64,000 nucleotides of DNA from Kitasatospora mediocidica KCTC 9733 (GTDB lineage: Bacteria > Actinomycetota > Actinomycetes > Streptomycetales > Streptomycetaceae), in the NCBI RefSeq assembly GCF_000744225.1, contig NZ_JQLN01000001.1:186001-250000 (forward strand). The letters run 5' to 3'. Made by a program: the position numbers and the translations under genes. Below the pieces are notes generated by a model, which searched no databases, was not told where the DNA came from, and saw only the letters and a list, made by a program, of their open reading frames with translations. Below are positions 44,737 to 52,433 of this stretch, one piece after another. Numbering within the stretch: the stretch's first letter is position 1; each line of letters opens with the position of its first letter.

Positions 44737-47406
44737 GTGTCCCGTCTCTTCCGCCCGGGTTCGTCCCGCACCATCGACCGAGCCCCCGACAGTCCCGCCG
44801 ATCGCACCGCGCCGATCCGCGAGAACACCCCGCGGGTGGCGCCACCGGGACGAGGGCGCCGACGCCGCTTCGTGCCCCGCGTGCTGGGCAACCTCCGGGT
44901 CCGGACCCGGATGGCTGCCGTGCTGGCCATCCCGCTGATCGCCGCGGCGCTGCTGGCGAGCCTGCGGATCAACGACGCGTCCAACCGTGCCGACCAGTAC
45001 GGACGGCTGCACCAGATCGCCCAGCTGAGCCAGTCGGGCATCCAGCTGATCACCGATCTGCAGCGCGAGCGCGACCTCCTGATCGACCCGCAGGCGCAGG
45101 CGGCCGGCGGCAACGGCGCGCTGCAGAGCCAGGAGGAACGCACCACGGGTGCCGCCGCCGCATTCCAGGCGCAGGCGAAAACGCTGCCGCCGTCGGTCCG
45201 GCTGGGCCAGCACCTCGATGCGGTCAACGGCGCCCTGGCAACCCTGCCGCAGGTCCGGGCGCAGGCCGCCGCCACCAGCCCCGCGCAGCTCAGCTCGGAG
45301 TACACCCGGGCGATCATGCCGGTGCTGGGGATCACCAACGAGCTCAGCGGCGACCTGAACCAGACCAACGGCCAGGGCTGGGCGATGTACACGCTGGCCC
45401 TGCACACCGCCATGGTCTGGAGCGAGCGGGCGCTGATCGCGAACAGCGCCGCCGCCCACAATCTGAGCATCGAGCAGCGCGCGGCGCTGCTTTCCTCGGC
45501 GCGCATCCAGGACATGACGCAGCAGGAGTTCCAGCTCAACGCCAACCCCGCGGATGTCGCTGCCTTCCAGCAGCTGCTCGCGCAGCCGTCCGCGCAGTTG
45601 GCCAACCAGGCCATGAGCAACCTGATGGCGACCACCCGGGCCGCGCTGGCGCCGGACGTCCTGCCGGCCGGCTGGTACGACGGCTTCACGTCGAAGATCA
45701 ACGGGCTCAACGCGCTGGAGGACAGCGTCGGACAACGGCTGGTCGCCCAGACCGCGCAGAGCCAGCACCACGCCGAGGACCAGGCCGCCTCGGACGCGCT
45801 GGTGGCCGCCCTCCTGCTGATCGGCGCACTGCTGCTGGCCGTCATGGTCTCGCGCTCCCTCGTCCGCGGCCTGCGCGACCTGCAGTCCTCCGCGGTCGAG
45901 GTCGCCGAGGTACGGCTGCCGGAGGCGATGCGCGCACTCACCCGCGGTGAGAGCGGTGGCAGCCTGCCGGCCGTTGCCCCGGTCTCCTCCGGGACCCGGG
46001 ACGAGATCGGCGCCGTGGGCAGCGCCGTCGACCAACTCCACCACGAGGCACTGCAGCTGGCCGCCTCCCAAGTCCGACTGCGGGAGAACGTCAACGCCAT
46101 CTTCCGCAACCTGTCGCACCGCAACCAGGCCCTGGTGCAGCGGCAGTTGAAGGTGATCGCCACGCTGGAGCAGGAGGAGGTCGACGCGCACCAGCTCGGC
46201 CGGCTCTTCCAGCTCGACCACCTGGCCACCCGGATGCGCCGCAACAGCGAGAACCTGCTGGTGCTCGCGGGCGCCGACCTGATGGCGCGCGGCGCCACCC
46301 CGGTGGCCCTGCTGGACGTGGTGCGCGCGGCGATGTCCGAGGTGGAGCAGTACGAGCGGATCACCACGCACCGGCTGCCGGCCGTCCACGTCACCGGGAA
46401 CGCGATGCGCGACGTGGTGCACCTGCTCGCCGAACTGCTGGAGAACGCGCTCTCGTTCTCCAGCCCGCAGACCGAGGTCACCGTCGACGGCCAGCTCCTG
46501 CCGGACGGCCGGCTGATGCTGGAGATCTGCGACCGGGGCATCGGCATGAGTCCCGCGCAGTTGACCCAGGCCAACGCGGACCTGATCAGCGGCCCCTCAC
46601 TGGACATCAGACTGTCCGAGAGCCTGGGTCTGTACGTGGTGGGCACCCTGGCCCACCGGCACGGCATCGAGGTGCTGCTGCGCGGCGCGACACCCGGCAC
46701 CTCCACCGTCGTGATCCTGCCGGTGGGGACGCTCGCCCTGGACCGCGCCGTGGGCGCGCCCGGATCGGAGCCGGCCGCCATCGGCGGGCCGGCGCCCGAT
46801 GCGGGGGCGGACGCCCCCCGGCCGCAAGCGGTGGCCGCTCCCGTCCCGCCCCTGCCGCACCAGCTTCCGGCCCGCCCGCTGTCGCACCGGCTGCCGGACG
46901 ACCCGGCGCCGGCAGCGGCACCGGCAGAGCCGCAGAGCACCGTGGAGACGACCGTGGTCGTCCCGGCGCCGACGCCGCAGCCGGACCACGCGCCGCAGCC
47001 GGCGGCCGAAGCGGTGACCGCGGTGCTGCCGCCCGTCCCGCCGTACCCGCCGCACGCGGCCGCCGCGGGCGGCACGACGACCGGACCGGTCACGGGGCCG
47101 CCCGCCGGCCCCGCGGCGGGCCGACCCCTGCGGCGCCGCTCGCCCGAGCGTTCCGTGCCGAGCCGGGCGATCCCGTCCTCCGGGATCGCCGTGCCGACGG
47201 CCGCACCGCCCCACGCCGACGCGCCGGACACCGCCACGGCGCTGCCGCGCCGGGTCCCGCGGGCCAACTTGCTGCCCGGCGCCGTCTCCCCGACCGCCAC
47301 GCCGCCCGCACTGCGCGACCCGGACCAGATCCGGATGCGGCTGAGCGGCTTCCAGCAGGGCACGAACCGCGCGAGCGACGAGAGCGGGAGTGAGCACGGT
47401 GAGTGA
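44737..47406 (+). CDS. cvnA: Conservon sensor kinase-like protein (CvnA)
   Basis: An 889-aa membrane protein; GTG follows GGAG. TM1 is MAAVLAIPLIAAALLASL (about 59-76); a nitrate-sensor-like extracellular helical domain runs to about residue 355; TM2 (ALVAALLLIGALLLAVMVS) and HAMP follow. The conserved segment SHRNQALVQRQLKVIATLEQ and LDHLATRMRRNSENLLVLAG precede an HATPase (LAELLENALSFSS, ICDRGIGM, LGLYVVGTLA). The long C-terminus is Pro/Ala-rich and disordered. It is the first gene of a cvnABCD conservon, a streptomycete membrane-associated complex likened to eukaryotic GPCR signalling. Confidence 0.92.
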   Translation: MSRLFRPGSSRTIDRAPDSPADRTAPIRENTPRVAPPGRGRRRRFVPRVLGNLRVRTRMAAVLAIPLIAAALLASLRINDASNRADQYGRLHQIAQLSQSGIQLITDLQRERDLLIDPQAQAAGGNGALQSQEERTTGAAAAFQAQAKTLPPSVRLGQHLDAVNGALATLPQVRAQAAATSPAQLSSEYTRAIMPVLGITNELSGDLNQTNGQGWAMYTLALHTAMVWSERALIANSAAAHNLSIEQRAALLSSARIQDMTQQEFQLNANPADVAAFQQLLAQPSAQLANQAMSNLMATTRAALAPDVLPAGWYDGFTSKINGLNALEDSVGQRLVAQTAQSQHHAEDQAASDALVAALLLIGALLLAVMVSRSLVRGLRDLQSSAVEVAEVRLPEAMRALTRGESGGSLPAVAPVSSGTRDEIGAVGSAVDQLHHEALQLAASQVRLRENVNAIFRNLSHRNQALVQRQLKVIATLEQEEVDAHQLGRLFQLDHLATRMRRNSENLLVLAGADLMARGATPVALLDVVRAAMSEVEQYERITTHRLPAVHVTGNAMRDVVHLLAELLENALSFSSPQTEVTVDGQLLPDGRLMLEICDRGIGMSPAQLTQANADLISGPSLDIRLSESLGLYVVGTLAHRHGIEVLLRGATPGTSTVVILPVGTLALDRAVGAPGSEPAAIGGPAPDAGADAPRPQAVAAPVPPLPHQLPARPLSHRLPDDPAPAAAPAEPQSTVETTVVVPAPTPQPDHAPQPAAEAVTAVLPPVPPYPPHAAAAGGTTTGPVTGPPAGPAAGRPLRRRSPERSVPSRAIPSSGIAVPTAAPPHADAPDTATALPRRVPRANLLPGAVSPTATPPALRDPDQIRMRLSGFQQGTNRASDESGSEHGE

Positions 47407-47866
47407 GCCGATCGCCACCGGCCCGGCGGCCCGCGCCGGGCAGCCGCCCGCCCTCGGGGACGGCCTCGACTGGCTGATCACGCAGTTCGCCGACGAGAAT
47501 CCGGAGATCCGCGCAGCTGCGGTCGTCTCCAGCGACGGCGTCCTGCTCGCGCACGGCGGTGCCACGGCCCCGGCGGCCGACTCCCCGCTGGCGGCGATCA
47601 CCTGCGGGATCGCCGCCCTGGCGGACGGCTGCTCCCAGGTCACCGAGAGCGGACCGGTGCGGCACACCCTGGTCGACCTGGGAGACGGGTTCCTGCTGGT
47701 CTCCGCGCTGGCGCACGACGCGCTGCTGGCCGTCCTCACCTCCGACGTGTGCGACCTCGGGCTGCTCGGCTACCAGACGGCCCGACTCGCCCGCCGGGCC
47801 GGAGTGGCGCTGGCACCCGCGGCGCGTGACCCGTTGTCCGAGACCGCACCGCACACCCCGTGCTGA
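47399..47866 (+). CDS. cvnB: Conservon roadblock/LC7 protein (CvnB)
   Basis: A 155-aa protein. GTG at 47399 with GGGAG upstream overlaps the end of cvnA by 8 bp; a GTG three codons earlier is too close to that ribosome-binding site. It is a roadblock/LC7 domain: LDWLITQFADENPEIRAAAVVSSDGVLLA, then TCGIAALADGCSQVTESGPVR, LVSALAHDALLAVLT and CDLGLLGYQTARLA. It should bind the CvnD GTPase, possibly as its activator in the manner of MglB. Confidence 0.92.
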   Translation: MSEPIATGPAARAGQPPALGDGLDWLITQFADENPEIRAAAVVSSDGVLLAHGGATAPAADSPLAAITCGIAALADGCSQVTESGPVRHTLVDLGDGFLLVSALAHDALLAVLTSDVCDLGLLGYQTARLARRAGVALAPAARDPLSETAPHTPC

Positions 47867-47947
47867 CGGCGGCGCCGGCGCCGGGCCCGCGGGCCCGGCG
47901 CCGGCACCCGACCCGCGGCACGGTCACGATCGAGCAAGGAAGCACGC

Positions 47948-48355
47948 ATGTCCGACTCCGCCCGTACCGGAACCCTCCGGTACGACGAGGACCTTCCGCT
48001 GGGTCCACGTCCCTACACGCTCACCCGCGGCCGCACGCAGCCGGGCCTGGACCTAGCGCTGGAGGCCCTGGTGTCGAACGTCCGGTCCGAGGACGGCGCC
48101 GGCCACGGTCAGCACCGCTCACCCGGCCCGGACGGGTTGGGACCGGAACACCGGGCGATCCGGGAGCTCTGCCGGCAGAGCCGCTCGGTCGCCGAGATCG
48201 CCGCTCTGCTGCCGGTACCGCTCGGCGTCGCCCGCATCCTCGTGGCCGACCTCGCAGGCGCCGGCCTGGTCCTCGTCGACCAGTCCGCCGCGCCCGGCGG
48301 CCAGCCCGACACACTGCTCCTCGAAAGGGTGCTCGGTGGACTACGCAACCTCTAG
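47948..48355 (+). CDS. cvnC: Conservon DUF742 protein (CvnC)
   Basis: A 135-aa DUF742 protein; ATG follows AAGGA. It shows the family core, GPRPYTLTRGRT near the N-terminus and a winged-helix-like body: LGPEHRAIRELCRQSRSVAEIAALLPVPLGVARILVADLAGAGLVLV. It is the third conservon gene, and its 3' end overlaps the cvnD start by 20 bp. DUF742 proteins are structural partners in the membrane complex; DNA binding is not excluded. Confidence 0.92.
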   Translation: MSDSARTGTLRYDEDLPLGPRPYTLTRGRTQPGLDLALEALVSNVRSEDGAGHGQHRSPGPDGLGPEHRAIRELCRQSRSVAEIAALLPVPLGVARILVADLAGAGLVLVDQSAAPGGQPDTLLLERVLGGLRNL

Positions 48356-48926
48356 CCCGGCCCGCTCCGACGCGGCGCGGCCCACGACCTCCGCCAAGAT
48401 CATCATCGCCGGCGGCTTCGGCGTGGGCAAGACCACCACCATCGGGTCCGTCTCCGACATCACGCCGCTGCGCACCGAGGCCAGGCTGACGGAGGCCTCG
48501 ATCGGCCTCGACGACGTCCGCCAGGTCGCGCAGAAGACCGCCACAACGGTCGCGATGGACTTCGGGCGGGTCGCCCTCGACGGCGACCTGCTCCTCTACT
48601 TGTTCGGTACGCCGGGCCAGGACCGCTTCTGGTTCATGTGGGACGACCTCAGCCACGGCGCGGTGGGCGCCATCGTCCTGGTCGACAGCCGCAGACTGGC
48701 CGACTGCTTTCCCGCGATCGACTACTTCGAAGACAAGGGAATGCCGTTCGTCGTGGCGGTCAACCCGTTCGACGGACACAGTCCCTACAGCACCCAGGAC
48801 GTTCGCCAGGCGCTCGGTCTCGGCCCGGAGGTACCAGTGGTCAGCGCCGACGCACGGCGGCGCGCCGAGGTCGTCTCCGCACTGATCAGCCTGGTCGAAC
48901 ACGCCCTGCTGCTGCGCTGCCAGTGA
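48336..48926 (+). CDS. cvnD: Conservon small GTPase (CvnD)
   Basis: A 196-aa GTPase of the conservon ATP/GTP-binding family. It has P-loop GGFGVGKTTTIG (about 26-37), switch II FGTPGQDRFWFMW (G3, with Thr-Pro in place of Asp), and a base-recognition region VVAVNPFDG in place of NKxD. The GTG start lies inside cvnC. With CvnB it should form an MglA/MglB-like pair at the membrane. It closes the four-gene conservon; the following 92-aa gene is 92 bp further on. Confidence 0.92.
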   Translation: MDYATSSPARSDAARPTTSAKIIIAGGFGVGKTTTIGSVSDITPLRTEARLTEASIGLDDVRQVAQKTATTVAMDFGRVALDGDLLLYLFGTPGQDRFWFMWDDLSHGAVGAIVLVDSRRLADCFPAIDYFEDKGMPFVVAVNPFDGHSPYSTQDVRQALGLGPEVPVVSADARRRAEVVSALISLVEHALLLRCQ

Positions 48927-49018
48927 CCGCGGCCGACCGCGGACCCGGTCACCGCACACCCCGCCTGCCCGGCACCACCGTCCGGACGTCCCCGTCACGA
49001 GAAGAAGGAGTCCCACCC

Positions 49019-49297
49019 ATGGAGACCAGACCCGCGGTGTCCCGGTCCGCCGACCCGGCGCACCGCCACCCCGCACCACCGGAACCGGACAGCGCGCTGC
49101 CGGCCGTGCGGTCGCCCGCACAGCGCAGCGCGGTTCCGCCGGCACCGCCCGATCCCACCCCGGTGTACTCCGCGCTGGTGGCCGAGTGGCAGGCCTTCGG
49201 GCGCCACGTACCCGGCACCGCCGACGACGTCTCCGCGTTCCCGGTGCCCGAGCACGAGTTCTTCACGGACGCGCCGGAGGCCTCCGGGTACGCCTGA
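49019..49297 (+). CDS. Small Pro-rich protein following conservon
   Basis: A 92-aa protein; ATG has a strong GAAGGAG. The first 50 residues are Pro/Ala-rich and probably disordered; the remainder holds YSALVAEWQAFGRHVPGTADD and a short acidic tail (PEHEFFTDAPEASGYA). No family is recognised. It is likely cotranscribed with the conservon and is followed by a perfect terminator. Confidence 0.65.
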   Translation: METRPAVSRSADPAHRHPAPPEPDSALPAVRSPAQRSAVPPAPPDPTPVYSALVAEWQAFGRHVPGTADDVSAFPVPEHEFFTDAPEASGYA

Positions 49298-49328
49298 CGC
49301 CCGGCCCGCGGACCGCGTCTCTCCCACT

Positions 49329-49383
49329 CCCGCTGCGTCGGCCCGGACACGACCTTCCGTCGTGTCCGGGCCGACGCAGCGGG
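49329..49383 (+). terminator. Perfect 25-bp hairpin terminator of conservon operon
   Basis: Arms 49329-49353 and 49359-49383 are exact complements (starting CCCGCTGCGTCGGCCC) with a 5-nt loop, 31 bp after the stop of the last gene. Confidence 0.9.
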
Positions 49384-49486
49384 CTCGTCCGTGTGCCCGG
49401 CGGACGTCACCGGGCACGGCGAAGCGGTCGGGAGCCCCCAGCCTCCCGACCGCTTCGCAGCCACAGGGCCGCGTGACGACCGAACG

Positions 49487-49903
49487 TCAGATCCGCCCGC
49501 GGGCGCGCGCCTTCAGTTCCTCCACCACCTGGTCCGCGATCCGCTCGGCGAGGACCGCGAGCTCGTAGCCGATCACGCCCAGGTCCGCGTCGCCGGTGGT
49601 GACCACCGCCAGCGACGCCCCCCGCGCCACGGGCGTCAGGCAGAGGAAGCCCTCCTCCATCTCCACGACGGTCTGGGCGGCCGGAGTGCCCTCGAAGACC
49701 CGTGCGCAGGCGCCGGCCAGGGAGCCGAGGCCGCTGACGGCTGCCGCGAGACGGTCGGCCCGGTCCGTGCCGAGGCTCCCCGTGGCGGTCAGCGGCAGGC
49801 CCGAGGCGCACACCACCATCGCGTGCCGGACCTCCGGGTCCTGCTCGGCGAACTCGGCCACCGATCGGCTCAACCGGCCTTCGGCGAGCTTGAGCTGACT
49901 CAC
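49487..49903 (-). CDS. Second roadblock/LC7 protein
   Basis: A 138-aa protein; GTG follows AGGAGG. The roadblock fold resembles CvnB: FAEQDPEVRHAMVVCASGLPLTATGSL, LAAAVSGLGSLAGACARVFEG, GFLCLTPVARGASLAVVTTGDADLGVIGYELAVLAERI. It stands on the opposite strand just beyond the conservon, convergent with it, and is not part of a second cvn set. It might compete with or complement CvnB in binding CvnD. Confidence 0.87.
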   Translation of the reverse strand: MSQLKLAEGRLSRSVAEFAEQDPEVRHAMVVCASGLPLTATGSLGTDRADRLAAAVSGLGSLAGACARVFEGTPAAQTVVEMEEGFLCLTPVARGASLAVVTTGDADLGVIGYELAVLAERIADQVVEELKARARGRI

Positions 49904-50008
49904 AGGACCTCCTGGTCTCGACAAGGCCCCGCGGGGCCGTCCGGCGGCCGCCCCACCCGTGCGCGAGCAGCCTCCCTGCCACTGTCGCGGCCCGGGGCCG
50001 GCCTGCGC

Positions 50009-50021
50009 CTCCCCCGATCGG
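50009..50021. promoter_or_regulatory. CTCCCCCGATCGG element
   Basis: An exact copy of the 13-mer in the 378-bp divergent gap between the roadblock gene (106 bp away) and the wbl gene (261 bp away). There is no other supported feature in this gap. Confidence 0.5.
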
Positions 50022-50281
50022 CGGACCGTCCTGGTGGTCCCGAGCCGCCCGTCCGGCCCTGCGGGCTGCCGACCGGACGGTGTCCCGGGCACCGTCCGGT
50101 CGGGTCCCGCCCTTGGACCGCGGGCAACGGACGACCGGCTGGCCCGGGCCGTGGGGGCACCGGACAAGACTGGGGCTACGGGCGGGCACAGAGCTCCGTC
50201 CACGGCCGCCGAACCAGGCGCCCGGCGTCGCCGGGAGACACGGCGTGCCGCACCAGACCATCCAGCCATTCGGATCCACTG

Positions 50282-50650
50282 ATGACCAACCAGGTGAACA
50301 CCCCGCACTTCGTTCCCCGCGTCGAGCGCTCCGGGCTCCTCCCATGCGCCGACCCCGCGATCGACCCCGACGAACTGTTCTTCAGCAACAACCGCAACGA
50401 ACCGGCCGCGGTGGCACGCGCCATGGCGATGTGCGAACCGTGCCCGGTCCGCGCGGAGTGCCTTGCGCACTCCCGCACCCACCCCGAATGGGGCATCTGG
50501 GGCGGCGAGTCGGAGGCGGACAGGGCCCTGCTGGGCGCTCCGCTGTCCGCTTCACTGCGCCTCGACTCCCCGAAGGTCTACCGCCTGGCCAGGCCACAGT
50601 CCCCACGCCCCCGCCGCGTGCGGGCCGCGCCGTCGGCCAGGGCCGCATAA
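50282..50650 (+). CDS. WhiB-like (Wbl) iron-sulfur protein
   Basis: A 122-aa protein. The cysteines are Cys22 (LLPCADPAID), CEPC (Cys51, Cys54) and Cys60, followed by the turn GIWGGESEADR. The cluster-binding pattern is complete. The C-terminus is a longer basic stretch (RLARPQSPRPRRVRAAPSAR) that probably binds DNA. It resembles the shorter Wbl regulators that bind RNA polymerase sigma. It is divergent from the roadblock gene. The first hairpin of a run of three follows immediately. Confidence 0.88.
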   Translation: MTNQVNTPHFVPRVERSGLLPCADPAIDPDELFFSNNRNEPAAVARAMAMCEPCPVRAECLAHSRTHPEWGIWGGESEADRALLGAPLSASLRLDSPKVYRLARPQSPRPRRVRAAPSARAA

Positions 50651-50653
50651 GAG

Positions 50654-50704
50654 GACCGGCTGCCGGGGTCCGCGTGGGAGCGGCCCCGGCAGCCGGTCCC
50701 TTTT
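50654..50704 (+). terminator. Terminator of wbl gene (first of three consecutive hairpins)
   Basis: The arms start GACCGGCTGCCGGGG and pair nearly perfectly through 50698, followed by TTTT at 50701-50704. Confidence 0.85.
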
Positions 50705-50707
50705 CAT

Positions 50708-50750
50708 GCCTGTGGCCGGGCCGCTCACGGTGAGCGGCCCGGCCACAGGC
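50708..50750. repeat. Perfect 21-bp inverted repeat
   Basis: Arms 50708-50728 and 50730-50750 (GCCTGTGGCCGGGCCGCTCA...) are exact complements with a single central base: essentially a 43-bp palindrome. It is the second of three consecutive structures. Confidence 0.85.
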
Positions 50751-50764
50751 ACAAGAGATCAGCA

Positions 50765-50810
50765 GGCGGTCCGGATCCCCGGCGCGGGTGCGCCGGGGAT
50801 CCGGACCGCC
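50765..50810 (-). terminator. Perfect 21-bp hairpin, third of run
   Basis: Arms 50765-50785 and 50790-50810 with loop GGGT, ending four bases before the stop of the minus-strand stress protein gene, for which it is probably the terminator. Confidence 0.85.
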
Positions 50811-50814
50811 TCGG

Positions 50815-51369
50815 CTACGCCGAGTACTGCGCGGTCAGCTCGGCCGATCGCCGGTTGACCCTGCGCGCACGCAGGAAGCTGTGCAGCGGCCCGGTGCGGA
50901 GCTCCTGCCCCAGCTCGGACGGCGGCGTCACCAGCACCTGGCAGCGGGCTCGTCGCGCGCACGCGGAACTCACCGACCCCACCAGCAGCCTGCGGAACCG
51001 GCTGCGCCGTCCGCGGCCCACCACCAGGACGTCGTTGGGACCGTCCGCCAGCTGGGTGAGGGCGTGCTGGGGCGTGTCCATCACCACCCGGCGCTCGACC
51101 CGCAGTCCCGGGTACCCGCCCAGCGCCAGCCCGCAGGCCTCCAGCTGCGAGGCCACCGCCCCCTGCTCGACGATGCCGTCCGTCGCGACGAACGGGTAGG
51201 CGGATGCGTCGCACCCGATGGCCGGGCGCCATGCGGTCACCACGAGCAGCAGCGCGTCCCGCTGGTGGGCGAGCGCGGCCGCGCGGCGCAGGTTCGCCAC
51301 CTCATCGGGTCCCGTTCCGACGCCGACGACCACCTTCGGTGCCGACACCGCTTCCGTCCTCGTGCTCAT
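50815..51369 (-). CDS. Universal stress protein (UspA family)
   Basis: A 184-aa single-domain Usp: KVVVGVGTGPDEVANLRRAAALAHQ at the N-terminus and VLVVGRGRRSRFRRLLVGSVS with CQVLVT at the C-terminus. The ATP-binding glycine pattern (Gly-x2-Gly-x9-Gly-Ser) is slightly altered, with Arg where the second Gly normally stands, so ATP binding is uncertain. About 30 extra residues follow the domain. It stands alone on the minus strand, convergent with the wbl gene across three hairpins. The 290-bp gap upstream holds nothing I can support. Confidence 0.82.
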   Translation of the reverse strand: MSTRTEAVSAPKVVVGVGTGPDEVANLRRAAALAHQRDALLLVVTAWRPAIGCDASAYPFVATDGIVEQGAVASQLEACGLALGGYPGLRVERRVVMDTPQHALTQLADGPNDVLVVGRGRRSRFRRLLVGSVSSACARRARCQVLVTPPSELGQELRTGPLHSFLRARRVNRRSAELTAQYSA

Positions 51370-51659
51370 CGTCGTCCGTCCTCGTCGCCGCCAGGGAACC
51401 GGGCTCTTCGACCGGTCGCTCCCTCACCACTCTCCGCACCACCCGCACGCGGTTCATCCCCCGACCGGCTGACGCACCGGTGCACGCTCCCTGCGCGGGA
51501 GACCGCCGTTCGGCCGGGTCGCGGCTCCGGCCCGGTTTCCTGCCCGATCAGCCGTTTCCCGGTCCCGGCGCCCCCGGTTCAATGGCCGTCACGTGCCGTG
51601 TGTCCCTGCGTTCCGGGCTCACCGGACGCGTCGGCCTCCTGACAGGAAGCGAACTTCCC

Positions 51660-52247
51660 ATGACGCTGTCGCCCACCCCCGTCGCCACGACCGACTCCCC
51701 GCACCGGCCCCCGCTCAGCTACGCCACGTTCCGCGTCATGGACCGCCTCGACGAGGTCTGCGACGTGCAGGGCCGGGCGAACGGCTTCACCTCGGCCGAA
51801 CGCGAGGGGCGCCGCACTCTCATCGCCCGGCGCGCCGCAGAGCCCGGCCTGCGCGCTGTCGGCGCCTTCCGCGGACGCCGGCTGGCGGGCTTCGCCTACG
51901 GCGCTCCCCTGAACGCCGACTGGTGGTGGGCCGGCGAGGCCCTGGACGCCCTCGGCTCCACAGCCGAACTCGCCTCGCTGGGAAGGCCGTTCACGCTCCT
52001 GGAGCTCCACGTGATCCCGTCGTTGCAGCGCCGCGGAGTCGGCGGCACCCTGGCCCGGCAGCTGTGCCGAACGGCCGACCCGGCCTTCGTCCTGCTCACC
52101 TGCAGGGCCTCCGATCCCGGCCTGCAGCACTTCTACCGCACCCTCGGGTTCACCACGCTGCCCGGGGCCCGCGTGGGCGGCCACGCCTACCACGTCATGA
52201 CGGCGCCGCTTCCGCTGCGCCGCCGTACCTCGGCATTTCGGGCCTGA
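51660..52247 (+). CDS. GNAT-family N-acetyltransferase
   Basis: A 195-aa protein. The acetyl-CoA site motif A is FTLLELHVIPSLQRRGVGGTLARQLC (Q/RxxGxG/A pattern RRGVGG, about 125-131) and motif B is SDPGLQHFYRTLGFTTLPG. It should transfer an acetyl group from acetyl-CoA to an amine or protein; the acceptor is unknown. ATG at 51660 is preceded by AGGAAG at somewhat long spacing. It stands as a single gene. Confidence 0.85.
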   Translation: MTLSPTPVATTDSPHRPPLSYATFRVMDRLDEVCDVQGRANGFTSAEREGRRTLIARRAAEPGLRAVGAFRGRRLAGFAYGAPLNADWWWAGEALDALGSTAELASLGRPFTLLELHVIPSLQRRGVGGTLARQLCRTADPAFVLLTCRASDPGLQHFYRTLGFTTLPGARVGGHAYHVMTAPLPLRRRTSAFRA

Positions 52248-52433
52248 CCCGACCGCACGGACCGGAATTCCCCCTGCCCGAACGTCCTGTGCGTTTGCGG
52301 ATACCCGGATCGACAAACGGGCAGTGTAAAGGGACCTGACGGCCTGCACACTCCGCCCTGGGCACAACGCGAGCGCATGGCAACATCGGTGACGCGCAGG
52401 GAAAGCACCCCACTGACGATCAGGGAGACACAC

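Noticed and set aside
50708..50750. 43-bp palindrome considered as an attachment or resolution site
   Set aside because: No recombinase gene, tRNA or duplicated flank is nearby; kept only as an inverted repeat.
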